From: Betaproteobacteria bacterium
GTDB lineage: Bacteria > Pseudomonadota > Gammaproteobacteria > Burkholderiales > Casimicrobiaceae
Assembly: GCA_027492485.1 (NCBI GenBank)
Contig: JAPUER010000066.1
Coordinates: forward strand, 1-64,000
Direction: 5' to 3'
DNA length: 64,000 nucleotides
In this document: positions 47,917 through 58,500 of the stretch, in pieces
Layout of the letters: each line of letters starts with the position of its first letter
How positions within the stretch are numbered: the stretch's first letter is position 1
Position numbers and translations under genes: made by a program
The notes under the pieces: model-generated
What the model was told of the DNA's origin: nothing
Database searches by the model: none
Seen by the model: the letters and a program-made list of their open reading frames with translations, nothing else

Positions 47917-47971
47917 GATGAATCGGGCTTGAACGGACGGAACAGTTTAGCGAAGCGCCTCCGGTGTTGCC

Positions 47972-49501
47972 CTAAACGACCAGACGATCAACCGACACGT
48001 ATTGTTTTCGGAATTCCTCGAACGGCATCGCATCGGATGCTTCGATGCTGCGCTGCGCGGCGATCGACGCTTCGACCATCCCGCGCTGGCGATCCGCCTC
48101 GGCGGATAGGAATGGCAGCGCGAGCAGGGCGTCTTTCGTCTGAACGGAGCGTTCGCGCACGAAGCGGACGAAGGAGTTTTCGTGATGGTCGGCCATCGCC
48201 TGCAACACGCGGGCGGACGGCAAAGTCTCGGGTTTCAGCAGTGCCGTGCGGGCGGCCTCGACTGCCTCGACGTGCTGGTTGCCGGTCGCCAGCGCGGCAT
48301 CGAGCGCGCGCGCGATGGGCAGGCAGTCGGCAACGATGGCGAGCGCCCAGTCGACCAAGTTCACCGCTTCACCGTTGCGGTCCAGCGTGAGACCTGGTTC
48401 GCGGCCGTGCGCCGCAGTGAGATGCTGGTTGCGGGCAAGCGCGGCGATTTCCTCCGGCGTATCGGGTGGGCTGTCGCTCAGCGTACAGTGCAGCAGGAAG
48501 GCGTCCAGAAAGCGCATCGTGGAGTCGCGGATGCCGACCGGTTCGAACGGATCGAGGTCCATCAGCCGTACTTCGACGTACTCGACGCCACGCTCGCGTA
48601 GCGCATGCAATGGCCGTTCGCCGGAATGGATAACCCGTTTCGGACGAATGGTGCCGTAAAACTCGTTCTCGATCTGCAACAGGGTCGTTGCCAGCTGGTT
48701 GTATTCGCCGCCCGGATTGGTGATGCCAATGGCCTCATAGGCTGGGTAGGGACGCGTCAGCGCGTCTTGCAGCGATGCCGCGTAGTTTTCGAGACTGTTG
48801 TAGCTGACGGCGAGCGACGACTGGGCATCGCTCTGATAGCCAAGGCGCCCCATTCGGAGCGATGTGCCATGAGGCATGTACATGCTGCCGCTGCGCAGTG
48901 ACTGCAAACCATGCGGGCGTCCTTCGACGAAGGTCGAACAGACGGCTGGCGACGCGCCGAACAGCGTCATCAGCAGGAAGGCGTGACGGCGGAAATTGCG
49001 GATCAGCGCGAAGTACTCGTCGTTCGACAGGCCGGGCAGCGACCAGTTGTAGTGAATACCGGAGATCGTCTGCATGCGCCGACCGTAGCGGTGCCCGAGG
49101 CCCATGCGGTAGACGCTCTTGGCGCGACCGATATTCGACGAGCCGTAGCGGGCAAGCGGAATGGTCTCGTCGGTCGGCAGCCCGCACGGCATGCTTGAAA
49201 CCCAGAGCATTTCGTCGCCGGCCTCGCGCAGTATCCGATAGGTGAACGCGTGCAGCGCCGTCAGGTCGTCGAGCACGCTTTGCACGTCGCCGTGGGCGCG
49301 GGTGATCAGTTCGACCTGCGATTCGCTGAAGTCGGTGGTGATCTGGGCGTGCGTCAGAGCCGACCCGAGGCCCACCGGATGCGGCGTCAGCGCCAAGCCG
49401 CCGGTTGCCTGCGCACGCAGGCTTTCCTTTTCGATGCCGCGAAGAATTCCCTTGAGGCGTTGCGGGGAAAGCGCGTCGAGGCGTTGCTGCAGATTGCTCA
49501 T
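47972..49501 (-). CDS. gshA: Glutamate-cysteine ligase
   Basis: 509 residues, similar to the proteobacterial type (E. coli about 518). KGILRGIEKESLRA, TTDFSESQVELIT, SGIHYNWSLP and EYVEVRLMDLDPFEPVGI are diagnostic. It catalyses the first, rate-limiting step of glutathione synthesis. It diverges from the CoA-transferase gene, leaving about 240 bp of regulatory space that contains a hairpin at 49670. Confidence 0.96.
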   Translation of the reverse strand: MSNLQQRLDALSPQRLKGILRGIEKESLRAQATGGLALTPHPVGLGSALTHAQITTDFSESQVELITRAHGDVQSVLDDLTALHAFTYRILREAGDEMLWVSSMPCGLPTDETIPLARYGSSNIGRAKSVYRMGLGHRYGRRMQTISGIHYNWSLPGLSNDEYFALIRNFRRHAFLLMTLFGASPAVCSTFVEGRPHGLQSLRSGSMYMPHGTSLRMGRLGYQSDAQSSLAVSYNSLENYAASLQDALTRPYPAYEAIGITNPGGEYNQLATTLLQIENEFYGTIRPKRVIHSGERPLHALRERGVEYVEVRLMDLDPFEPVGIRDSTMRFLDAFLLHCTLSDSPPDTPEEIAALARNQHLTAAHGREPGLTLDRNGEAVNLVDWALAIVADCLPIARALDAALATGNQHVEAVEAARTALLKPETLPSARVLQAMADHHENSFVRFVRERSVQTKDALLALPFLSAEADRQRGMVEASIAAQRSIEASDAMPFEEFRKQYVSVDRLVV

Positions 49502-49669
49502 TGGGGATTCCGGCGGCGAGGGGACAACGGAGCAACGCCGGCAAAAGCGCGCTAACTTTTGGTATTTTGTGTCAGTTCACCGAATGTCAATGACGGAAAA
49601 CTTGCAGACTTGAATGCACGCCGGTCATGCGTCCAGTGACCGAACCGTCGGGTCATTGCGCGCCATCAA

Positions 49670-49689
49670 GTTGCCGGCTGACCGGCAAC
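49670..49689. other. Perfect hairpin upstream of CoA transferase
   Basis: GTTGCCGG and CCGGCAAC pair around CTGA. It lies 52 nt before GTG 49741 and 170 nt from gshA. No T-run follows on either strand. It could be an operator or attenuator; I see no known motif. Confidence 0.4.
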
Positions 49690-49740
49690 ATACCATTTAT
49701 AGACAGGACAATCGCGGGTAATCCGCGCCGGGAGGGCATT

Positions 49741-51861
49741 GTGGCCAAGCCGTTATTCATTGCATCGATCGACGCCGCCGTCGACAACGTTCTCGACACG
49801 ATCGCAGGTGACATCGTGCTGGGCATACCGCTGGGCGTCGGCAAGCCCAATCCCTTTGTCAACACGCTGTATCGCCGCATCAAAAGCAATCCGGCGCGGC
49901 GCTTGCGCATCATCACCGCGCTGTCGCTCGAACGGCCTACCGGCAAGAGCGAACTGGAGGAGCACTTTCTGCAGCCGCTGGTGGAGCGGGTGTTTGCCGA
50001 CTATCCGGACCTGGAATATGTGAAAGACCTGCGCGCCGGCCAACTGCCGGACAATATCGAGGTGCGCGAGTTTTTCATGAAGACCGGCGACTATCTCGGC
50101 AATGTCGTGGCGCAACAGGGGTATATCTCGACCAATTACACCTTCGTTGCACGCGACATGGCGGTGCAGGGCATGAACGTCATCGCTCAGGCCATTGCCG
50201 TGCGCGGTGACGGCGAGACGATGCGACTGAGCCTGTCCAGCAATCCCGACGTGACGTTTGAGGTGGTCGAGAAATACGCCGAGCGCGGCATGCCGCTGAT
50301 CAAGGTTGGCGTCATTAACCGCGAGATGCCCTTCATGCTGGGCGGCGCCGAGGTCAAGCCCGGCTTCTTCGATATCGTGGTAACCGACCCCGCTGCGACG
50401 CACGCCGTGTTTGCGCCGCCGAACGCCAAGGTAACGGCGGCAGACTACGCGATCGGCCTGCACGCCAGCAGCCTGGTCGCCGATGACGGCACCCTGCAGA
50501 TCGGCATCGGATCGCTGGGCGATGCCATTGCCCAGGCGTTGATCGTGCGCGACCGGCACGGCGCGGAGTACCGGCAGATGCTGGAAAGCCTGTGCCCCGA
50601 CGGCATCGATGGCCGCGAATTGGGCCGCTTCGACCGCGGACTGTACGGTTGCTCGGAAATGTTCGTCAACGGTTTCCTGCGTCTGATCGAAGCCGGCATC
50701 ATCCGTCGCGAAGTGTTTGCCGATACCGGCTTGCAGCAGCTCATCAACGACGGCAAGATTGCCGACGAAACGGTGACGCCCGACACCTTGCGGGCGTTGC
50801 TGGACGCCGGACAGGTACGTTCGCCGCTGGCCGGCGAAGATCTGGATTTTCTGCTGCGGTTCGGCGTACTTCGCGCCGGCGTCCGGCTCGACGGCGAGAC
50901 GCTGGTGCTGGGCGAGCATCGTTGTGGCAACAACCTGTTCGACGACGACAACTTCGAAGCTGTCTGCGCGCACATGCTCGGCACGCGGCTGGGCGGCGGC
51001 GTTTACATGACCGGCGGCTTCTTCCTCGGGCCGCGCGACTTCTACCAGCGCCTGCGCAGCATGCCGGAGCAGGAGCTGGCCAAGATCGACATGACGCGCA
51101 TCGATTTCATCAACCAGCTATACGGTCATGGTGATCTCAAGCGGGCGCAGCGACGCAAGGCGCGCTTCATGAATACAACGATGATCATGACCCTGCTGGG
51201 CGCGGCAGCCAGCGACGGCCTGGAGACGGGCGAAGTAGTCAGTGGCGTTGGTGGCCAGTACAACTTTGTCGCGATGGCCCATGCCTTGCCCGATGCACGG
51301 CTGCTGATGATGCTGCGCGCCACCCACGACAACAAGGACGGTCTGCGTTCGAGTATCGTGTGGAACTACGGGCATGTCACGATCCCGCGCCATCTGCGCG
51401 ACATCGTCGTCACTGAATATGGCATGGCCGATTTGCGGGGGCAGAGCGATTCCGAAGTGGTCAAACGCCTGCTCGCGATTGCCGACTCGCGGTTCCAGGA
51501 GGAACTGGTCCGCGAGGCCAAAGCCCACGGCAAGCTCGAAACCTCCTACGTCCTGCCGGATCGGTACCGCAACAACTTGCCGCAGACGCTGGAGAGCAAG
51601 CTTCACCCCTGGACGGAAGCCGGCCTGCTGCCGGACTTCCCGTTTGGCACCGATCTCACCGACGACGAGTTGCACATCGTTCGTGCTCTCAAGAAGCTGA
51701 AGCACGCGACCAACCATCCCGCCGAACTGGTCACGATGGCCGTGCGCAGCCTGTGGGAGGGACGGGAAGCGCCGCACGCTTACCTCGAACGCCTCGGTCT
51801 GGCCGAGGCGCATAGCTTCAAGGACTTGTTCGTGCGGCGCCTGTTCGCCGGCAATCTCTAG
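49741..51861 (+). CDS. Acetyl-CoA hydrolase/transferase family protein
   Basis: About 706 residues from GTG 49741, which has GGGAGG 6-7 nt upstream; the open frame extends further up without a better start. It is longer than the usual 430-500-residue acetate CoA-transferases. The C-terminal half carries family blocks GVGGQYNFVAMAHALPDARL, VVTEYGMADLRGQSD and IGSLGDAIAQAL. It probably interconverts acyl-CoA and carboxylates; the acyl specificity is unknown. The extra N-terminal length fits a subgroup of long CoA transferases in betaproteobacteria. Confidence 0.88.
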   Translation: MAKPLFIASIDAAVDNVLDTIAGDIVLGIPLGVGKPNPFVNTLYRRIKSNPARRLRIITALSLERPTGKSELEEHFLQPLVERVFADYPDLEYVKDLRAGQLPDNIEVREFFMKTGDYLGNVVAQQGYISTNYTFVARDMAVQGMNVIAQAIAVRGDGETMRLSLSSNPDVTFEVVEKYAERGMPLIKVGVINREMPFMLGGAEVKPGFFDIVVTDPAATHAVFAPPNAKVTAADYAIGLHASSLVADDGTLQIGIGSLGDAIAQALIVRDRHGAEYRQMLESLCPDGIDGRELGRFDRGLYGCSEMFVNGFLRLIEAGIIRREVFADTGLQQLINDGKIADETVTPDTLRALLDAGQVRSPLAGEDLDFLLRFGVLRAGVRLDGETLVLGEHRCGNNLFDDDNFEAVCAHMLGTRLGGGVYMTGGFFLGPRDFYQRLRSMPEQELAKIDMTRIDFINQLYGHGDLKRAQRRKARFMNTTMIMTLLGAAASDGLETGEVVSGVGGQYNFVAMAHALPDARLLMMLRATHDNKDGLRSSIVWNYGHVTIPRHLRDIVVTEYGMADLRGQSDSEVVKRLLAIADSRFQEELVREAKAHGKLETSYVLPDRYRNNLPQTLESKLHPWTEAGLLPDFPFGTDLTDDELHIVRALKKLKHATNHPAELVTMAVRSLWEGREAPHAYLERLGLAEAHSFKDLFVRRLFAGNL

Positions 51862-51888
51862 GCGCGAAACGGGGAACGGGCCGCGCGT

Positions 51889-51913
51889 CGCGTGGGCACC
51901 CGTGCCCACGCGG
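51889..51913. repeat. GTGGGCA-type palindrome, short copy
   Basis: CGCGTGGGCAC and GTGCCCACGCG are perfect arms around a short loop. It lies between the convergent CoA-transferase and livF genes and may act as a terminator-like hairpin. Confidence 0.75.
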
Positions 51914-51920
51914 CTCCCGA

Positions 51921-52634
51921 TCAACCGCCGAGATAGGCCTCTTTCACCCGCGGGTCGGCGAGCAGGGTTTTGGCGTCGCCGGTCAGCGTGATCTCGCCAG
52001 ACTCGAGCACGTAGCCACGATGCGCGTTCTCCAGCGCAAGCTGGGCGTTTTGCTCGATCAGCAGGATCGTGGTACCGCGCCTGGCGATCAGATTGATGAT
52101 TTCGAAAATCTTCTCAACCATCAGCGGCGCCAGGCCCATCGACGGCTCGTCGAGCATCAGCAGCTTCGGCTGCGCCAGCATCGCGCGACCGATTGCCAGC
52201 ATCTGCTGTTCGCCGCCGGACAGCGTTCCGGCGAGTTGCGTCGTGCGCTCCTTGAGTCGCGGGATCATGGTGTAGATCTCATCGACCTCGCGCAGAATCT
52301 GCGCCTTGTCGTTGCGGGCAAAGGCGCCCATGAGCAGGTTTTCGTGCACCGACAGCCGCGCGAACACGCCGCGGCCCTCGGGGCACAGTGCAATGCCCTT
52401 GCCAACCAGTGCGTGCGACGGAATGCCGGTGATGTCATCGCCCTTGTAACTGACGCTACCGCCGGCAGGACGGATCAGACCCGACAGCGCCCGCAGCGTG
52501 CTTGATTTGCCGGCGCCGTTGGCGCCGATCAGGGTCACCAGTTCGCCTTCGTCGACATGAAAACTGATGCCCTTGATTGCCTTGATGCCGCCATAGGCGA
52601 CTTCGAGCTTTTTGACGTCCAGCATGGCGCTCAT
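51921..52634 (-). CDS. livF: Branched-chain amino-acid ABC transporter ATPase LivF
   Basis: 237 residues. Walker A GANGAGKSS, signature LSGGEQQMLAIGRA, Walker B LLMLDEPSMGLAP, H-loop IEQN. With LivG it powers the LivH-LivM permease. ATG 52634 overlaps the livG stop (ATGA), so translation is coupled. It is the last gene of the livHMGF unit. Confidence 0.95.
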   Translation of the reverse strand: MSAMLDVKKLEVAYGGIKAIKGISFHVDEGELVTLIGANGAGKSSTLRALSGLIRPAGGSVSYKGDDITGIPSHALVGKGIALCPEGRGVFARLSVHENLLMGAFARNDKAQILREVDEIYTMIPRLKERTTQLAGTLSGGEQQMLAIGRAMLAQPKLLMLDEPSMGLAPLMVEKIFEIINLIARRGTTILLIEQNAQLALENAHRGYVLESGEITLTGDAKTLLADPRVKEAYLGG

Positions 52635-53422
52635 TGCTTGCTTCCTTCGGCGTCTCCGTGTGCGCCACCCAGATAGGCCTTGATGACCGCAGCGTCCTTC
52701 TGGATTTCTGCGGGCGTTCCGTCGGCGATTTTTCTTCCGTAGTCGAGCACTGCAATGTGCTGGCAAACGTTCATCACCAGTCGCATGTCGTGCTCGATCA
52801 GCATCACGGTTGTCCCGTCGCGTGCGATGCGCTCGATCAACTGGCGCAGCGTGACGGTTTCGGTCGCGTTCATCCCGGCAGCCGGTTCGTCGAGCGCGAT
52901 CATCTTCGGATCGGTCGCCAGCGCGCGGGCGATTTCCAGACGCCGCTGTTCACCGTAGGCCAGCGTGCGGCTCTTGTCGCCGGCGCGTTTGCTGAGGCCG
53001 ATGTAGTCGAGCAGTTCGCGGGCGCGCTCGGCGATTTCCCGCTCTTCGCGGCGAGCCGCCGGCGTGCGGAAGATCGCGCCGAAGGCACCCGCCTTGGTGC
53101 GGACATGGCGGCCGACCATCACGTTTTCCAGCACCGACATTTCGCCAAACAGGCGGATGTTCTGGAAGGTGCGCGCGATGCCTACCTCGGCGACCTCGTG
53201 CGGCGCTTTCACGTTGAGCGGCTTGCCGTCGAAGGTAAACCGGCCTTCGTTGACCTGATAGAGCCCCGTCAGCGTGTTGAAAAACGTCGTTTTGCCGGCG
53301 CCGTTCGGGCCGATCAGCCCGAAGATGGAATTGCGCGCGATCGACATCGACACGTTGTCGAGCGCGGTTACGCCGCCAAATTTTTTGGTGACGCCTTCGG
53401 CGGTGAAGAGCATGTCGGCCAT
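52631..53422 (-). CDS. livG: Branched-chain amino-acid ABC transporter ATPase LivG
   Basis: 263 residues. Walker A GPNGAGKTT, ARTFQNIRLFGEMSVLENV (Q-loop region typical of LivG), a divergent signature LAYGEQRRLEIARAL, Walker B MIALDEPAAGMN and the IEHDMRLVM H-loop. The start shares TAATG with the livM stop. Confidence 0.95.
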   Translation of the reverse strand: MADMLFTAEGVTKKFGGVTALDNVSMSIARNSIFGLIGPNGAGKTTFFNTLTGLYQVNEGRFTFDGKPLNVKAPHEVAEVGIARTFQNIRLFGEMSVLENVMVGRHVRTKAGAFGAIFRTPAARREEREIAERARELLDYIGLSKRAGDKSRTLAYGEQRRLEIARALATDPKMIALDEPAAGMNATETVTLRQLIERIARDGTTVMLIEHDMRLVMNVCQHIAVLDYGRKIADGTPAEIQKDAAVIKAYLGGAHGDAEGSKQ

Positions 53423-54495
53423 TACTTCTTCTCCGGTGACGGCCACAGTCCGGCCGGTTTGAACAGCATGATGAGGATCATGGCCAGCGAGAACAGCAGA
53501 TTGCGCAGCACCTCGGGCGCGATGATCACGGTGCCGAAGATGTTGTGCTGCACGCGCTCGTCGGCGGCGTAGCGGATGACCTCGGGCATGGCCGCCAGCA
53601 ACACGGCGCCCAGGATCACGCCGGGAATATGGCCCATGCCGCCAAGCACCACCATCGCGAGGATCATCACCGATTCCAGCAGGCCGAACGATTCGGGGCT
53701 CACGAAGCCCTGCATCGCGGCGAACAGGCCACCGGCCAGACCACCGGTCAACGCACCGAACGCGAACGCGGCAAGCTTGATGTTGCGGGTGTTGATGCCC
53801 ATCGCCTTGGCCGCGATTTCGTCCTCGCGCAGGGCCTGCCAGGCGCGACCCAGCCGCGAGTGTTGCAGGCGGTAAACGCCCACAATCGACAGGATCGTGA
53901 ACAGCAGGAACACAAAGTAGTAGAGCTGCAGGCCGGTAATTTCGAGGCCGAACAGATTGAGCCCGCTGCGCACCTTGAAGCCGAAGAAATTGAGGCCGTC
54001 GATACCGGTAATGCCGCGCGGACCATTGGTGAGGTTGTAAACCTCGTCCGACCAGGGCAGGCTGACCTTGTCGAGGTTGTTCATCAGGATGCGCACGATT
54101 TCGCCGAAACCGAGCGTGACGATGGCGAGATAGTCGCCGCGCAGCTTGAGCACGGGCGCGCCGAGCAAGAGACCCGCGAGCCCGGCGAGGAAGGCGCCGA
54201 GCGGCAGCAGCACCCAGAACGGATAATGCAGATCGAAGTGCGCCGAGGCGAGCAGCGACCAGGTGTAGGCGCCTACCGCGTAGAACGCGACGTAACCGAG
54301 GTCGAGCAGGCCGGCGACGCCGACCACCACGTTCAGGCCCAGCGCCAGCATCACATACAGCAGCGTGACGTTGAGGATGCGCACCCACGCCTGACCGAGC
54401 ATGCCGGCGAGGAAGGGCAGGATGATGAGCACTACGGCGAGTACGCCGATGGCGATGATCACCTTTTTCTTGTCTTGCAGAATGCCGTTCATCAA
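53422..54495 (-). CDS. livM: Branched-chain amino-acid ABC permease LivM
   Basis: 357 residues, about nine to ten helices. NVVVGVAGLLDLGYVAFYAVGAY and the EAA-like loop RAWQALREDEIAAKAMGIN are characteristic. It forms the membrane channel with LivH. It begins directly after livH and overlaps livG. Confidence 0.95.
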   Translation of the reverse strand: MMNGILQDKKKVIIAIGVLAVVLIILPFLAGMLGQAWVRILNVTLLYVMLALGLNVVVGVAGLLDLGYVAFYAVGAYTWSLLASAHFDLHYPFWVLLPLGAFLAGLAGLLLGAPVLKLRGDYLAIVTLGFGEIVRILMNNLDKVSLPWSDEVYNLTNGPRGITGIDGLNFFGFKVRSGLNLFGLEITGLQLYYFVFLLFTILSIVGVYRLQHSRLGRAWQALREDEIAAKAMGINTRNIKLAAFAFGALTGGLAGGLFAAMQGFVSPESFGLLESVMILAMVVLGGMGHIPGVILGAVLLAAMPEVIRYAADERVQHNIFGTVIIAPEVLRNLLFSLAMILIMLFKPAGLWPSPEKK

Positions 54496-55401
54496 TCAGG
54501 CCCTTTCCGCAACGCGTTCGCCGATCAGGCCCTGCGGACGGAAGATCAGCACCAGCACCAGCACGACGAAGGCGAAGATGTCCTTGTAGTCGCCGCGCAC
54601 GAAGATCAGGCCCACGTTCTCGACCAGGCCGAGGATCAGGCCGCCGACCATCGCGCCCCAGAGGTTGCCGATGCCGCCCATGACCGCAGCGGTGAACGCC
54701 TTGAGGCCGAGCATGAAGCCCATGTAGTAGTGCGCCTGGCCGTAGTTCGAGGCCACCATCACGCCGGCAATGGCGCCGAGGCCGGAACCGATGGCGAAGG
54801 TGATGGCGATGATCTTGTTGATGTCGATACCCATCAGGCCGGCGACCTTCTGGTTCTCCGCCGTCGCCCGCATCGCGGTGCCGACCTTGGTGTTGTGCAC
54901 CAGCCAGAGCAGGCCGGCCATCAGCGCGATCGACGACACGAAGATCACGATCTCGTTCGGCGTGATCGTGACGTGGCCGATGTTCATCGGCGTCTTGGAG
55001 ATTAGCTCGGGGAAGGAGAAGTAGTTGCGTCCGAAGACGAGGATGGCCAGTTGCTGCAACAGGATGGAGACGCCGATCGCGGTGATCAGCGGCGCCAGCC
55101 GCGGTGCGTTGCGCAATGGCCGGTAGGCGACGCGTTCGATCGTTACGCCGACGATTGCGCACACCACCATCGCGAACAGGATGGCGATCAGCAGCGCCAG
55201 AATCGGCGGCGTGCCCATGCCCAGCAGCCACTTGGCCGCTACCAGTGCGGTCAGGCCGCCGATCATCACAATCTCGCCGTGCGCGAAATTGATGAGTTGC
55301 AAGATGCCGTAGACCATCGTATAGCCCAGTGCGACCAGCGCGTAAACGCTGCCCACGACCAGGCCATTGACGATTTGCTGCAGCAATACGTCGATTGACA
55401 T
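54496..55401 (-). CDS. livH: Branched-chain amino-acid ABC permease LivH
   Basis: 301 residues from ATG 55401 (MSIDVLLQQIVNGLVVGS). YALVALGYTMVYGILQLINFAHGE and the loop RATAENQKVAGLMGIDINK are diagnostic. It is the first gene of the livHMGF unit; the binding-protein gene is separate, at 59430. An inverted repeat at 55436-55458 lies in its upstream region. Confidence 0.95.
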   Translation of the reverse strand: MSIDVLLQQIVNGLVVGSVYALVALGYTMVYGILQLINFAHGEIVMIGGLTALVAAKWLLGMGTPPILALLIAILFAMVVCAIVGVTIERVAYRPLRNAPRLAPLITAIGVSILLQQLAILVFGRNYFSFPELISKTPMNIGHVTITPNEIVIFVSSIALMAGLLWLVHNTKVGTAMRATAENQKVAGLMGIDINKIIAITFAIGSGLGAIAGVMVASNYGQAHYYMGFMLGLKAFTAAVMGGIGNLWGAMVGGLILGLVENVGLIFVRGDYKDIFAFVVLVLVLIFRPQGLIGERVAERA

Positions 55402-55435
55402 GGAGTTCCCCGCTTGAAAGTTGTCTTGGACCGAG

Positions 55436-55458
55436 TTGGCATCCTCCCCGAATGCCAA
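55436..55458. promoter_or_regulatory. Inverted repeat upstream of livH
   Basis: TTGGCAT and ATGCCAA are separated by 9 bp, 35 nt upstream of the livH start. The symmetry fits a regulator site, but could also be a leader hairpin. No -10/-35 is convincing nearby. Confidence 0.35.
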
Positions 55459-55575
55459 CCCGTTAATGGCCGGTATTCTGCCCTGATTCAGGGCGGGAGG
55501 TCATGCCGAAAACGCCTGTTCCATTGCCTGTGGCGCCATACAGGCAGGAGTCGTGCCACCGCCGCGTCGCCACGG

Positions 55576-58500
55576 CTACGCGGTCATCAGCGTGACGTTG
55601 CCGCCGGCGGCGACAGTATTGATGGTGACCGTCTGCTCGCCGAGGAAGCGCGGCAGGTAGAACGGGCCGCCCGCCTTCGGCCCGGTGCCGGAGAGGCCTT
55701 CGCCGCCGAACGGCTGCACACCGACCACCGCGCCGATGATGTTGCGATTGATGTAGACGTTGCCGACGTGCGCCTGCCGCGCGAGCGCCTGGGCGCGGCT
55801 GTCGATGCGGGTCTGGATGCCCAGGGTCAGGCCATAGCCGAGCGCATTGATCTGCGCAATGACGGCGGCCGGGTCGCCAGACCAGCGCACTATTTGCAGC
55901 ACGGGGCCGAAGATTTCCTGCTTGACGGCGGCGACGCTGTCGACTTCAAAGAGATGGGGGCCGATGGTGTGGGTGCTGGCGTCGACAACTGCGCCCGTGG
56001 GATCGGCCTTGGTCGCGATCTGCCCGGATTCTGTGGTCAAGTCGTTCGCGGGCAAGCCCGCTCCCACAGTTTGAGCGGCCAATCGTTCGACCTGGGCGCG
56101 GATGCCATCGAACGCCTCGCGATCGATCAGCGGTCCGACGTCGGTGGCGAGCGATGTCGTGTCGCCGACGACCAGCTCCAGCATCGCACCGCGCAGCATG
56201 GCGATCACGTGATCGGCGATCTCCTCGTGCACGCAGAGCAGGCGCAACGCCGAGCAGCGCTGGCCGGCGGAACGGAAGGCGGATTGCACCACGGCGTCGA
56301 CGACGTGCTCCGGCAGTGCGGTGGAATCGACCAGCATCGCGTTGATGCCGCCGGTCTCGGCGATCAGCGGCACGATGGCGCCATCCTTCGCGGCCAGCGC
56401 GCGCTGGATGATTTTCGCCACCTGCGTCGAGCCGGTGAAGACGACGCCGGCGACATCGGGATGCGCGACCAGCGTAGCGCCGACCGTTTCGCCGAGTCCG
56501 GTCACGGTCTGCAATACGTCGGCAGGAACGCCGGCCGCATGCAGCAGCTTGACCGCTTCCAGCGCGACGACTGGCGTCTGCTCGGCCGGCTTGGCGACGA
56601 CCGTGTTGCCGGTCACCAGCGCCGCGGCAACCTGACCCATGAAGATCGCCAGCGGAAAATTCCACGGGCTGATGCAGACCCAGGCGCCGCGGCCGCGCGG
56701 ATAGAGCATGTTGCTCTCGCCGGTCGGGCCGGGTAGCACGATCGGCGCACAGATGCGCTCCGCCTCGTCGGCGTAATAGCGCAGGAAGTCGATCGCTTCG
56801 CGCACCTCGGCGACGGCGTCGCCCCAGGTCTTGAACGCTTCTTTCACCAGCAGCGCGCAGAAGCGCGGCAGCTCCGCCTGCAAGGCGTCCGCCGTGCGGC
56901 GCAGCATGGCGGCGCGCTCGCCTGGCGGCCGTTCGCGCCAGTCGTGGAATGCTGCGTGCGCCCGCTGCATCGCAGCCGCGGCCTCGCTGGCGGTTGCGTC
57001 GGCCGGACGTACGATCTGCGTGGTCGCCAGCGCGGCGAGCAATGGCTGGCGCATGCTCTCCACGGTGAGGTCGACGCCGTCGCTGTTGCGGCGCGGCGCC
57101 AGAATGTCCTGCGGCAGCGGGAAGGGTTGTGCCTCGGTGACGTGCAGCGGCGACGCCAGCAATTCCTCCACCGGCACGGTGTCGTCGGCGAGCTGATGCA
57201 CGAACGACGAATTGGCGCCGTTTTCGAGCAGGCGGCGGACGAGATAGGCGAGCAGATCCTGATGCGAGCCGACCGGCGCGTAGACGCGCAGCGCCTGACT
57301 GGGCGCAACCGCCGCCGAACGCAGCAGCTCCTGGTAGACGCCGCTGCCCATGCCGTGCAGGCGCTGGAGTTCGAAAGCGGCGCCGAAGTGTTTCGCCATC
57401 TGCAGAATCGCCGCGATGGTGCCGGCATTGTGGGTCGCGAATTGCGCGAAGAACACGTCGTTCTGCCGCAGCAGCGAGGCCGCGCAGGCGAGGTAGCTGG
57501 AATCGGAATGGTGCTTGTGGGTGAACACCGGGTACGCCGGCAGGCCCATCTCCTGCGCGCGCTTGATCTCGCTGTCCCAGTAGGCGCCCTTGACCAGCCG
57601 GCACATCAGGCGCAGGCCGTGCTGCCGCGCCAGCGCGCCGACCTGTTCGACCAGTTCGAGCGCGCGGGTCTGGTAGGCCTGTAGCGCAAGGCCGAAACCG
57701 GTCCACGCGGGATGCGTCGCTTTCACCCGTTGCAGCAGCGCATCGAACACGTCGAGCGAGAGTTCGAGGCGGTCGACTTCTTCGGCGTCGATGGTGAGAT
57801 TGATGCGTGCGGCGGCGGCCATGTCGCAAAGCTGCCAGACGCGCGGCACCAGCTCGTTCATCACGCGCTCACGCTGGGCGTCCTCGTAACGCGGATGCAG
57901 CGCGGAGAGCTTGATCGAGATGCCGTCGCTGTTCTGCGGCGACGCCCCGTGCGCAGGCGGGTGCGCCTGCGCGAGCTGCTGGATCGCGTGCCGATAGCTG
58001 GCGAAGTAGCGCTCGGCATCGGCCATCGTGCGCGCGCCCTCGCCCAGCATGTCGAAGCTGAAGCGCAGGCGCGGCTCGCTACGACGCTGCGCTTTGGCCT
58101 CGCCGAGCGCGTCCTCAATCGTCTGCCCGAGCACGAACTGTCTGGCCAGCAGTTGCACCGCGCGCAGCGTGGCGGCGACCACGGTTTTGGCCCCCAGTTT
58201 GACGAACAGACCCGCCGGCTGTCCGGCGTCGGGCAGCGTTTTTTTCGACAGCGCGATGACCGAGTTCGACAGCCGCGCCATGACGCCGTCGCCGCTGGCG
58301 TCGAAGTCGGCACGGCCAAGCTGGTCGGCCGTCAGCGCGATGGCGGTGGCCGAATCGGGCACCCGCAGCAGCGCCTCGGCGAGCCGCATCAGCGCCAGGC
58401 CTTCCGGCTTCGAGATCGGATATTCCTTGAGCAGGCTTTCCATCGCCCAGAACGGCGGCGGGTTCTTGCGAACCGCCGCCACCCACGGTCGGGCGGTGTC

